This document shows positions 25,956 to 34,141 of a stretch of 64,000 nucleotides of DNA, piece by piece. Both the position numbers and the translations under genes were made by a program. The stretch comes from DAITMV01 sp046318595 (GTDB lineage: Bacteria; Pseudomonadota; Gammaproteobacteria; Burkholderiales; Burkholderiaceae_B). The stretch covers positions 124,001 through 188,000 of the forward strand of contig JBKCTV010000091.1 in the NCBI GenBank assembly GCA_046318595.1. Direction: 5' to 3'. Every line of letters starts with the position of its first letter. Position 1 is the first letter of the stretch. Below the pieces are notes generated by a model. It made no database searches. It was not told the DNA's origin and saw only the letters and a program-made list of their open reading frames with translations.

Positions 25956-26642
25956 ATGGGCGGCTTTGTAGAAAACGCGATTCGACCTGAACGTACCGAT
26001 CAGGTGTGGCCCGGTGACGTTTACGAGAAAGGCTGCCGCCTGTGTCCGCGTCTGGCCGGGTTTCGCGATCACAATCAGGAAAAATATCCGCTGCATTTCA
26101 ACCGTCCGGTACCGCCGTTCGGCGATAAGGACGCGCGCCTGCTGGTGGTCGGACTCGCCCCGGGTCTGCATGGCGCCAACCGCACGGGGCGGCCTTTCAC
26201 CGGCGATTATTGCGGGCCTCTGCTCTACAGTACTTTGCGCAAACACGGCTTTGCGCTGAAAGACGATTCCACCGCCATCCGCGATGGTCAGGCGCTGATC
26301 GACTGCCGGGTGACCAACAGCGTGAAGTGCGTGCCGCCAGAGAATAAACCGCTACCCGCCGAAATCCGCCAATGCAATGCGTATCTGCAAAACGAGCTCA
26401 GTGGGTATGCCCCGCAGGCCATTCTCGCGCTCGGGGTCGTGGCGCATCAGGCCGTGCTGATCGCGCTGGGCATCAAACAAAGCGCGTATCGGTTCAAGCA
26501 CGGCGCGCAGCACGACCTCGGTCAGCGGCAGTTGTTCGACAGTTACCATGTGTCGCGCTATAACACGAGTACCGGCCGCCTGACCGTTGCCATGTTCGAC
26601 GCCGTCGTCGCCAAGCTCGAACGGCATTTAAGCCTCGCATGA
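25956..26642 (+). CDS. family 5 (UdgB-type) uracil-DNA glycosylase
   Basis: 228 aa. Removes uracil, and in this family sometimes hypoxanthine or other deaminated bases, from DNA. Four probable iron-sulfur ligands are C27, C30, C125 and C140. The active-site motif GLAPGLHGANRTGRPFTGD (about 66-84) lacks the catalytic Asp of other families, as expected for family 5. The C-terminal motif SYHVSRYNTSTGRLT supplies the conserved His. The stop overlaps the uvrC ATG (ATGA), so two DNA-repair genes are translationally coupled; start codon 14 bp after purL. Confidence 0.82.
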   Translation: MGGFVENAIRPERTDQVWPGDVYEKGCRLCPRLAGFRDHNQEKYPLHFNRPVPPFGDKDARLLVVGLAPGLHGANRTGRPFTGDYCGPLLYSTLRKHGFALKDDSTAIRDGQALIDCRVTNSVKCVPPENKPLPAEIRQCNAYLQNELSGYAPQAILALGVVAHQAVLIALGIKQSAYRFKHGAQHDLGQRQLFDSYHVSRYNTSTGRLTVAMFDAVVAKLERHLSLA

Positions 26643-28492
26643 GCCCGGAGTTTTTGAAAGAATTGCCGACCCTACCGGGGGTCTACCGCATGCTCGATGT
26701 CGAAGGCAAGGTTTTATATGTCGGCAAGGCGCGCGACTTAAAAAAACGCGTCAGCTCTTATTTTCAAAAAACCTTGAGCAGTCCGCGCATCGCCCACATG
26801 GTCGCCCAGATCGACAACATCGACATCACGGTGACGCGCTCGGAAGCCGAAGCCCTGCTGCTCGAAAACAACCTCATCAAAACGCTCGCGCCGCGCTACA
26901 ATATTTTGTTTCGCGATGACAAGTCCTATCCCTATCTGCGGTTGAGCGCACATAGCTTTCCGCGAATGTCCTACTACCGTGGCGCGGTCGACAAGCGCAG
27001 CCAGTATTTCGGACCGTTTCCCAATTCCTGGGCGGTCAAGGAAAGTATTCAACTGATTCAGCGGGTGTTTCATCTGCGCACCTGCGAAGACTCGGTGTTC
27101 GCGCATCGCTCACGGCCTTGTCTGCTGGCCCAGATCGACCGTTGCAGCGCTCCCTGCGTGCAGCGCGTCAGTGCCGACGATTACGCCCGCGACGTCGATT
27201 CTGCCGCGCGTTTCCTGCGCGGTCAGTATCAGGACGTGATGCGCGAACTGGAAGAAAAAATGCGCGTTGCCGCCGAGGAGCTGCGCTTCGAACAAGCCGC
27301 CGTTTATCGCAACCAGATGGGTGCTTTATCGAAGGTTCTGCATCAGCAGTCGGTCGAAACCACCGGGGGCGACGACGACGCCGACATCATCGCGGTGGCG
27401 GTCGGCGATGGCTCGGTCTGCGTCAACCTGGCGATGGTGCGCGGCGGTCGGCACCTGGGCGACCGGGCGGTGTTTCCCGCGATGGGCGACAGCGCCGAAG
27501 TGTCGCCAGCCGAAGTACTGGAAGCGTTTTTGTCGCAACACTATATCGAAAGCGCTTTCCCGACCGTCATTATTGTCAATCAAGACATCGACAACGCCGA
27601 GCTGCTGATGCTGTTGGCGCAACAGGCCGGCCGTAAAGTCAACCTCGTCCGACACCCGCAGGGCACGCGGCGGCGCTGGCTGGAAATGGCCGAAGACAAT
27701 GCCCGCATCGCCCTGGCGCGGCGGATCGCCGAGTATGGTTCGGCGCGCTACCGCACCCGCTTGCTGGCCGAAACCCTTGGTCTGGCCGAAGAGGGTGAAC
27801 CGGCCGACCCGGCAACGAATTTGGCAGGCGAGTTGGCAAACGACTTGGCAAGCATTCGCATCGAGTGTTTCGACATCAGCCACACCGCGGGCGAGGCGAC
27901 CCAGGCCTCGTGCGTGGTTTATCACGACCATGCGATGCAAAACAGAGCGTACCGCCGCTACAACATCGACGGCATCACCCCGGGCGACGATTATGCGGCG
28001 ATGCGTCAAGTGCTGCTGCGGCGCTACGAAAAAGTTGAGCCGGCCCGTCTGCCGACGCTGGTGTTGATCGACGGCGGAAAAGGCCAGGTGGAAATCGCCC
28101 GGCAGGTGTTTACCGAGCTCGGCCTGAACACTGCTGTAATCGTCGGGGTGGCGAAAGGGGAAGGGCGCAAGGTCGGCCTGGAAACCTTGATTTTTACCGA
28201 TGGTCGGCCACCGCTCGAGCTGGGGCAGACCCATCCGGCCCTGATGCTGATCGCCCAAATCCGCGACGAGGCGCACCGTTTCGCCATCACGGGAATGCGC
28301 GCCAAACGCGCCAAGGCGCGCACCGTGTCGCAACTGGAAGACATCGACGGGATCGGCGCCAAACGCCGGCAGAAACTGCTCAGCCATTTCGGCGGGTTGC
28401 GCGGCGTGCGTGCGGCCAGCATGGAGGATTTGATGACCGTCGAGGGGATTTCGGCGACGCTGGCCGAGGAAATCTATCGGCGGCTGCATTAA
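26639..28492 (+). CDS. uvrC: excinuclease ABC subunit C
   Basis: Makes both incisions in nucleotide excision repair, 617 aa. GIY-YIG nuclease domain at the N-terminus (LPGVYRMLD...LYVGKARDLKKRV), a UVR motif (LRFEQAAVYRNQM, near 220) for UvrB contact, a Cys-rich segment (CSAPC), and a RNase-H-like nuclease domain (CFDISHTAGEATQAS near 410; LIDGGKGQ near 475). Two C-terminal helix-hairpin-helix motifs end the chain. Coupled to the upstream glycosylase by a 4-bp overlap. Confidence 0.96.
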   Translation: MSPEFLKELPTLPGVYRMLDVEGKVLYVGKARDLKKRVSSYFQKTLSSPRIAHMVAQIDNIDITVTRSEAEALLLENNLIKTLAPRYNILFRDDKSYPYLRLSAHSFPRMSYYRGAVDKRSQYFGPFPNSWAVKESIQLIQRVFHLRTCEDSVFAHRSRPCLLAQIDRCSAPCVQRVSADDYARDVDSAARFLRGQYQDVMRELEEKMRVAAEELRFEQAAVYRNQMGALSKVLHQQSVETTGGDDDADIIAVAVGDGSVCVNLAMVRGGRHLGDRAVFPAMGDSAEVSPAEVLEAFLSQHYIESAFPTVIIVNQDIDNAELLMLLAQQAGRKVNLVRHPQGTRRRWLEMAEDNARIALARRIAEYGSARYRTRLLAETLGLAEEGEPADPATNLAGELANDLASIRIECFDISHTAGEATQASCVVYHDHAMQNRAYRRYNIDGITPGDDYAAMRQVLLRRYEKVEPARLPTLVLIDGGKGQVEIARQVFTELGLNTAVIVGVAKGEGRKVGLETLIFTDGRPPLELGQTHPALMLIAQIRDEAHRFAITGMRAKRAKARTVSQLEDIDGIGAKRRQKLLSHFGGLRGVRAASMEDLMTVEGISATLAEEIYRRLH

Positions 28493-28566
28493 GCCTGTCT
28501 AAACAAATCCTGCCGATAATTGTTGTATGCTTGTGGGCTGTCGTTGATGAGTAGAATACCATCCGC

Positions 28567-29136
28567 ATGCCGCTGAACATTCCTATGCTGCTCACCTGGG
28601 TACGAATCGTCCTGATCCCCCTCGTGGTCGGGGTGTATTTCGTGCCCGACACTTGGCTATCGCCTCACATGCAAAACTGGATCGGTGCGCTCGTGTTCAT
28701 CGCGGCCGCCCTGACCGACGGCTTCGATGGCTATCTGGCGCGTCGCTGGAATCAGACTTCGTCGTTTGGCGCGTTTCTCGACCCCGTCGCCGATAAGTTG
28801 ATGGTCAGCGCGGCGCTCATCGTGCTGGTCGCCTTGATCCGCGTTCATCCCATCGTTGCCCTCATCATCATCGGCCGGGAAATCACCATCTCCGCCTTGC
28901 GCGAGTGGATGGCCGCGATTGGCGCCAGCGCCAGCACCGCGGTCAACTCGCTGGGAAAGCTCAAGACCATCGCGCAAATGGTCGCGATCCCGTTGCTGTT
29001 GTTCAACGAACCTTTGTTTGGTGTCAACATGCATTTGCTGGGCGAGCTGCTGGTCTGGGTCTCCGCCGTGCTGACTGTATGGTCGATGTGCTATTACCTC
29101 GCCAAGTCGTGGCCCACTATACGGTCGCATGCTTGA
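28567..29136 (+). CDS. pgsA: CDP-diacylglycerol--glycerol-3-phosphate 3-phosphatidyltransferase
   Basis: Integral membrane enzyme that makes phosphatidylglycerol phosphate, 189 aa. The CDP-alcohol phosphotransferase signature (D-G-x2-A-R-x8-G-x3-D-x3-D) is seen as DGFDGYLARR followed by GAFLDPVADK, about residues 56-83. Several hydrophobic helices follow. uvrC-pgsA-tRNA is a common order in betaproteobacteria. The gene ends about 100 bp before tRNA-Ser. Confidence 0.95.
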   Translation: MPLNIPMLLTWVRIVLIPLVVGVYFVPDTWLSPHMQNWIGALVFIAAALTDGFDGYLARRWNQTSSFGAFLDPVADKLMVSAALIVLVALIRVHPIVALIIIGREITISALREWMAAIGASASTAVNSLGKLKTIAQMVAIPLLLFNEPLFGVNMHLLGELLVWVSAVLTVWSMCYYLAKSWPTIRSHA

Positions 29137-29237
29137 AAAAACGTTCGTGGACCTTGAAAAATGAGCCCTTTCGTTTTGAAGCTAAATGAAGGGTAGTTGT
29201 TTTAGCAAAACAGATATCAGGTACAATCAGCCAGCAT

Positions 29238-29325
29238 GGAAGCTTGGCAGAGTGGTCGATTGCACCGGTCTTGAAAACCGGCAACCCGCAAGGGTTCCAG
29301 GGTTCGAATCCCTGAGCTTCCGCCA
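29238..29325 (+). tRNA. tRNA-Ser(UGA)
   Basis: Complete cloverleaf with CCA encoded. Acceptor GGAAGCT/AGCTTCC, discriminator G29322, anticodon stem CCGGT/ACCGG with loop CTTGAAA (anticodon TGA), a long variable arm typical of serine tRNAs, and T-arm CAGGG-TTCGAAT-CCCTG (29298-29314). It stands at the border between housekeeping genes and the regulator/T3SS region. Confidence 0.97.
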
Positions 29326-29333
29326 ATATCAAG

Positions 29334-29366
29334 CTTGTAGCCCGCTTGTAGCCCGCTTGTAGTCCT
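29334..29366. repeat. three tandem 11-bp repeats after tRNA-Ser
   Basis: CTTGTAGCCCG at 29334-29344 and 29345-29355, then a variant CTTGTAGTCCT at 29356-29366, starting nine bases after the tRNA 3' end. They do not duplicate the tRNA end, so they are not an obvious attachment site. A slippage-type microsatellite is most likely. Confidence 0.8.
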
Positions 29367-29415
29367 TAAGCTGGGAAAATACCCGCCCAATCTCTCTATC
29401 CAAGAGGGCTACTAT

Positions 29416-30828
29416 TCAGTAGCCAGCAAGTTTTTTCGATTTATCCATACTGGCGCGTAAGCGGTCGAGCACCGATTTATGGGCTCCGCGCATGGCCAGT
29501 TGGCGAGCGTGCGAAAGAGCGCGGTCGCGTAGGCCCAAATCGAAACAACTCTCGATGAGCGAAATATGGATCATGGGTGAGGGCATCTCTTCCGCCGCCT
29601 CGAAAGCCGTCAACGCCTTCTCCAGCAAAGTTTGCGCCTTATGGTTCGCTCCCGCGAACGACTCCCGTTTGACTGCAATCAAAATTCTCGCCACTTCCAT
29701 ATCCGGATTCTTCAACGAATGCCTCATTTTCAGCACGACACGGTCGGCATCCTCCTGGCGTCCTTCATTAATCAAGGCCGTGGATAAATTGACAAAGTCG
29801 TCGGCGCGCGCCAGCACCGTGCCTTGGGTTCGATCGATTACTTTTTGCAGATACTGTTTGGCGCGGGCGTTGTCGTTGAGGCGGATCGACAGGTCGGCAA
29901 GCTTACGCAGGCGGTTCACATTGTTCAATCCCGCACTGCCGATCTGTTCGAGTATCTCCAGCGATTCGTCGGGTCGGTTCAGCTCCCACAGCACGTCGGC
30001 CAGCAGGTCTCTCGCCGCCGTGAATTCCGGCTTTTCTGTCACAAGCTGCCGCAGCTCTTTTTCGGCGCTGATGAAGTTGCTGCGTTTTGTCTGGACCCGC
30101 GCCAGAGCCATGTTCATCCAGGGCGCAGGACGATCGGCGATCGCTTGATGTAAAAGCAGTTCCGCCTGGTCATTTTCGCCTAAAGCCATATGCGATTTGA
30201 TGCGCAGCTTGAAAATTTCGCTGCCATGGGCCGGGTGTTTACGCTGGGTCTGGTCGCACAGTGCGAGGGCTTGCTTGAATTCGCCGGTGCCGTGCGCTCT
30301 CGATACCGGGTACAGAGCGTTTTTCTTGACGAATAGCCTGATGACTCGTTCGGCCAACTGCGAAGACGTGAACGGTTTGATTAAATAATCGTCTGGTTCG
30401 AATTCCATCACACCCAGGACGCTCGTGTATTTTCTCTCGCCCGTGATCATGATGAAGCTGGTGCTCCAGGGCAGCCGGTTGTCCAGTTGCAGTTCTTCGA
30501 GAAGCTGCTGCCCCGTACGATGATCGTCCAGTTGGTACTCGCAAATGATCAGATCCACATTCGCGGCCTCTAGCGCCCGCGCCACCTCAAGGGTGCTGCA
30601 AGCATAGCGTATACTGGCGGCGCCGAGCTGCGATAGCTGTTCCTGCAGTGCCCGTCGGCTGGCCAAGGCGCCATCGACGATCAGCGCCGATCGGCCCATC
30701 AGCGGGTGCAGGTTGTTGATTTCTTCCTGTAGTGTGTTGCGTCCTCTCTGCGAGGCGATCAGGTTGAATGGACTGGCGGTATTGTTTGACACAGCAGCCT
30801 TTGTGCCATTCGATAAAGCAATAGACAT
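29416..30828 (-). CDS. pseudo-receiver/tetratricopeptide regulatory protein
   Basis: 470 aa. Residues about 45-160 form a CheY-like receiver with D52, T129 and K151 (YLIKPF), but the phosphoacceptor position is Glu (E97 in IICEYQL) and the second acidic residue is Gly (G53). It therefore probably works without phosphorylation. The remainder (about 175-465) is a TPR superhelix for protein contacts. No output domain binds DNA. I recall similar receiver-TPR proteins in Burkholderiales that also carry Glu here. It lies near the T3SS and the sigma-54 activator on the opposite strand; involvement in T3SS control is only positional inference. An internal ATG at 30699 would still include the receiver. 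Confidence 0.7.
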   Translation of the reverse strand: MSIALSNGTKAAVSNNTASPFNLIASQRGRNTLQEEINNLHPLMGRSALIVDGALASRRALQEQLSQLGAASIRYACSTLEVARALEAANVDLIICEYQLDDHRTGQQLLEELQLDNRLPWSTSFIMITGERKYTSVLGVMEFEPDDYLIKPFTSSQLAERVIRLFVKKNALYPVSRAHGTGEFKQALALCDQTQRKHPAHGSEIFKLRIKSHMALGENDQAELLLHQAIADRPAPWMNMALARVQTKRSNFISAEKELRQLVTEKPEFTAARDLLADVLWELNRPDESLEILEQIGSAGLNNVNRLRKLADLSIRLNDNARAKQYLQKVIDRTQGTVLARADDFVNLSTALINEGRQEDADRVVLKMRHSLKNPDMEVARILIAVKRESFAGANHKAQTLLEKALTAFEAAEEMPSPMIHISLIESCFDLGLRDRALSHARQLAMRGAHKSVLDRLRASMDKSKKLAGY

Positions 30829-30929
30829 ATAGACCTAGCTTCCGAGCGTTGAGCATGCAGATTCTTATCGGCAGCTCGGCGGGAAACTTTAGGAAAGGAC
30901 GTGCGATCCGTCCTCGGGTGTGGCTGGGA

Positions 30930-31004
30930 TGGTCCCGCCGACAGGAATCGAACCTGTATTTAGCGCTTAGGAGGCACTCGTTCTATCCATTGAACTACGG
31001 CGAG
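30930..31004 (-). tRNA. tRNA-Arg(CCU)
   Basis: Cloverleaf on the minus strand with CCA encoded (30930-30932). Acceptor CTCGCCG/CGGCGGG has a U-G wobble at position 2; D-stem GTTC/GAAC; anticodon stem AGTGC/GCGCT with loop CTCCTAA (anticodon CCT); T-arm ACAGG-TTCGATT-CCTGT. It reads the AGG arginine codon. It sits between the receiver-TPR gene and the sigma-54 activator gene. Confidence 0.94.
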
Positions 31005-31127
31005 CAGCGGGAACGGCAGCTCAGCAGATTGTGCCACAAACGCGATTACTCTACCGCCTTTGGGTATTAGCAGCCTTGGCCTTATAGTGGTAAAACCAGA
31101 CATGCCTCATTTTTATGGTTACTTGCC

Positions 31128-32495
31128 ATGCAGTCTCTGACGCTGTGCTTGTCGAGTTCGTTGATGGAACAGCCCTTCGTTTTGGCAAGCCAGCGCTTGG
31201 GTTTGAGCCTGCGAACGGTACAAAACGTCGAAAGCCTGGACTTCGCTGCCCAAGACAGCGACTGGACGATTGTTTATGGTTCGATGGAAAACGTGCAGAA
31301 CATCGCTCAGCGCTGCATTCGGCAGGGTAAAAACCCCCGTACACATTTGATTCGTGTCATCGATCAAGCATGGGAGCAATACTTTTTCCATGACTTACCG
31401 ATTTTTGCCTCAGTGGTGATACCGAAATCGGAAGCCGATGCGATCCATCTCTTAAGAAAGCTCGCCAAAGCCAAAGATTTTGCCCAGCCCGTGGCCGCTG
31501 CCCCGGCAAAAAATAACCAACAAGCATCAGCCGTCGACTGGATACGGGCCAGCCCACAATTGGCAGTGACCTTAAACAACATTTACAAAATCGCCACCAA
31601 ACCGGTCGATATTTTGATGTTTGGCGAAACCGGCAGCGGCAAAGACATGCTCGCCAAACACATTCACCAGGTTTCGCTGCGCAAGGGAAATTTCGTGCAT
31701 ATCAACTGTGCCGCCTTGCCCGACCAACTAATCGAAAGCGAATTGTTCGGTGTCGAGGCTGGTGCGTACACCGGAGCGACCCGCTCGCGTCCCGGAAAAA
31801 TAGAGCTGGCCGATGGCGGTACGCTGTACCTGGATGAAATCGACAGCATGAGCCTGGTCTGCCAAGCTAAGCTGCTCACCACGCTCCAGGAGCGGGGCGC
31901 GGAACGCCTGGGTGGCAATAAATTCGTCAAGTCCAGCTTTCGGGTGATCGCATCCACCAAAATCGATTTGACCGAGCAAGTGAGTAAAGGCTTGTTTCGG
32001 CAAGACTTATTGTTTCGCATCGAGGTCGTTACGTTGCCCATTCCCCCACTGCGGCAACGGATGGAGGACATCCCCTTGCTGTTCGAGCTGTTTTGTCAGG
32101 AGTCGGCCAAGCTCTACGAATGCGAAACACCCGACATTCCGCCCGAAATTCGGGCGGCGCTCCTCATGCACGACTGGCCGGGCAATGTGCGTGAGCTGAA
32201 GGCGTCGGCAGAGCGCTTCGTGCTGGGGATGCCGCTGACGCGAACCAAGGTGGATGAATCGACCAAAGCCCATCCCGGTTTGAAGGTAATGCTCAAGGAG
32301 TACGAGAAACGGCTCATCGAGCAGGCGCTGAGCGCGAATGATCAGGTTGTTGCCAAAGCAGCAGAGGCTTTGCGGATGACGCCGCATAACCTCTACTATC
32401 GCATCAAACAGATCGGCATTCGCCTATCCTCGGCCGAAGTCGATAAGGCAAAGCAGAGCGATGGTATCGCTTCTGCTGCCAGCCAAAACAGATGA
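31128..32495 (+). CDS. sigma-54-dependent transcriptional activator next to the T3SS
   Basis: 455 aa bacterial enhancer-binding protein. The N-terminal 130 residues do not form a recognisable phosphorylatable receiver. The central AAA+ domain has Walker A GETGSGKD (166-173), the sigma-54 contact loop GAYTGA (212-217), Walker B GTLYLDE (231-237) and an arginine-finger region near FRQDLLFRIEV. A Fis-type helix-turn-helix lies near 395-430 (AAEALRMTPHNLYYRIKQ). It converges on the T3SS operon, like HrpR/HrpS-type activators that control type III genes in other bacteria; control of this T3SS is inferred. No convincing -24/-12 promoter was found before the T3SS genes. Confidence 0.85.
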   Translation: MQSLTLCLSSSLMEQPFVLASQRLGLSLRTVQNVESLDFAAQDSDWTIVYGSMENVQNIAQRCIRQGKNPRTHLIRVIDQAWEQYFFHDLPIFASVVIPKSEADAIHLLRKLAKAKDFAQPVAAAPAKNNQQASAVDWIRASPQLAVTLNNIYKIATKPVDILMFGETGSGKDMLAKHIHQVSLRKGNFVHINCAALPDQLIESELFGVEAGAYTGATRSRPGKIELADGGTLYLDEIDSMSLVCQAKLLTTLQERGAERLGGNKFVKSSFRVIASTKIDLTEQVSKGLFRQDLLFRIEVVTLPIPPLRQRMEDIPLLFELFCQESAKLYECETPDIPPEIRAALLMHDWPGNVRELKASAERFVLGMPLTRTKVDESTKAHPGLKVMLKEYEKRLIEQALSANDQVVAKAAEALRMTPHNLYYRIKQIGIRLSSAEVDKAKQSDGIASAASQNR

Positions 32496-32538
32496 CGACG
32501 CTTCCCTGGGTGGAGACATCGGGCGTGGGGTCGTCATC
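32491..32538. terminator. inverted repeat between convergent activator and T3SS operon
   Basis: Perfect 9-bp arms GATGACGAC (32491-32499) and GTCGTCATC (32530-32538) separated by 30 bp, placed at the tail-to-tail junction. No T-run follows on either strand, so intrinsic termination is uncertain. Confidence 0.3.
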
Positions 32539-32551
32539 GTGCCTGCCGTTA

Positions 32552-34099
32552 TCAAGTGTTACCCGCAGCACGAATAGCCTGCAATAACGAGTCATCGAGC
32601 GCTTTTTCGTCACTACTAAGCGCATCCGCTTGACGCGAATGCGTCTGTTGCCAGGCTTTTGCAATTTCGGCGTCGTGAGTATCGCCTGCCCCTGCCAACT
32701 GGCTGGCCCCTTGACCAAGGTTGGGGACCACAAAAATCATACCATTTACGATCGAGCCGAAGGTGTCATTATTATCCTTGGGGCCTTTAAGTTCCTTGAC
32801 TACGTTATCCAGTTCTTTATTTACCGACTCTTCGGTATGTTTTGAAATGAAATCCTCTTTAGACTTATATTCGATTTTTTGATCGTCTGGGAGGCCATCA
32901 TATTTTTTGCCGAGTGCCTGACGTTGGTTAGCTATATTTTCGTCGAGATCACGTTTGATCTGTTCTCTTTTTTCGGCTTTTGCTGTTTCGACACGCGCTT
33001 TAAATTCCGTCCGAGTTTCGTTGGGCCTTTGTTTCAACTCTTTATTGGCCCATTTGTCGAGAGCCTTGTCAATTTGTTTTTCGCGCTCGGCTAAAACTTT
33101 CTCAGCGGTGTGTCGGTCTTGTATTTGATTGACTTTCTTATTCACGACTTCTTTAATTTTTTCTGCCTGCTTTTCAGCGGGGAGTTCATCGAAATCTTTT
33201 TCTTTCTTGCGCGCATCGGCAGCAGCATAGACTTCGTTTAATTCTTCTGTCTTTAAACGCACCTTTCTGCCTTCTTCTGCTGCTCTGGAATTAGTGTCTT
33301 TTATTATTTTGTTGACTTCTGTTTGGGTATTATCTTTCCCTTTATCTAAATTTTTAATATCTTCGAGACCTTTTTCGGACGGCGGGGTAGGGCTTTTGCC
33401 GCCCTTTAAAAAACTTTTACCAAATGAATAGCCGCGCTTCAAAAAGTAAGACGACGCCCCCGCCAAAGCGAAACCGCTGAAGGCAATACTGGTAACCCCT
33501 GAGGCGATTGCTGCCTTGTGAGTGGAGTCTGCCGCGCTAATCGCGGCTTTGAACTCGGCGAGTTCTTGTTTGCTCATTGATAGATGAACGGTCGCGCGCA
33601 GTTTTTTGTAAAGAGCAAATACTTTTTGCATCAAAAATTCAAACTGGGACATCCCTGGTGGGATTTTCATATTATTTAATTGATTGACCAGATGTTTGTC
33701 GCCAGTTGCTTCCGCCAGTAGATTGACTTTGTTCTGTACTTCTTTGACACTCAGGCGGTTGCCGTTGGCTTGGGTCTTGCCCGCCAAGGCCTCACCAAGC
33801 TGTTTCGTAAAATCGGCTGGTGGCTCGGCTAGAAAGGACGTGACTTTAAGCAGTGCCGCTGAGCTGATCATCTCTGGCGATAATTTTCCCGACAAAATCA
33901 ATTCGGTTTTTTGCTCTTTGCTTAATGAATTCCATTCGTCCACGCTTAGAAAATCATCAGCCAGCACACCAAGTTCGATCATTTGGTTTTTATCTTTTTG
34001 CGACATCTTTAAAAATTCCGCATTCGATAAAAGACCATCGCCGTCGGTATCGTGTTTTTGTTTTAATGCTTGCAGGGCAGGGCTGATTTCGACCATCAT
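32552..34099 (-). CDS. putative T3SS translocon protein with an EF-hand (SctB-like)
   Basis: 515 aa. The N-terminus holds a complete EF-hand loop, DTDGDGLLSNAEF (D17, D19, D21, G22, E28), and a degenerate copy (DDFLSVDEW, 48-56), each followed by the M/L-S signature shared with neighbouring proteins. A single hydrophobic stretch lies at about 196-220 after an amphipathic helix. A highly charged coiled-coil region (about 250-430) follows, then a short hydrophobic patch (SIVNGMIFVVPNLG) and an Asp/Ala-rich tail. One membrane segment plus coiled coils resembles minor translocators (EspB/SseD/IpaC group), but sequence similarity is weak, so the assignment is tentative. Last gene of the T3SS run. 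Confidence 0.5.
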   Translation of the reverse strand: MMVEISPALQALKQKHDTDGDGLLSNAEFLKMSQKDKNQMIELGVLADDFLSVDEWNSLSKEQKTELILSGKLSPEMISSAALLKVTSFLAEPPADFTKQLGEALAGKTQANGNRLSVKEVQNKVNLLAEATGDKHLVNQLNNMKIPPGMSQFEFLMQKVFALYKKLRATVHLSMSKQELAEFKAAISAADSTHKAAIASGVTSIAFSGFALAGASSYFLKRGYSFGKSFLKGGKSPTPPSEKGLEDIKNLDKGKDNTQTEVNKIIKDTNSRAAEEGRKVRLKTEELNEVYAAADARKKEKDFDELPAEKQAEKIKEVVNKKVNQIQDRHTAEKVLAEREKQIDKALDKWANKELKQRPNETRTEFKARVETAKAEKREQIKRDLDENIANQRQALGKKYDGLPDDQKIEYKSKEDFISKHTEESVNKELDNVVKELKGPKDNNDTFGSIVNGMIFVVPNLGQGASQLAGAGDTHDAEIAKAWQQTHSRQADALSSDEKALDDSLLQAIRAAGNT

Positions 34100-34141
34100 G
34101 ATTCTCCAGTGGGCGGGCTCTAAGGCGTCCCGAAATAAATG

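Noticed and set aside
31031..31055. sigma-54-like TGGCAC on the minus strand near tRNA-Arg
   Set aside because: The downstream GC lies two bases too close for a -24/-12 promoter.
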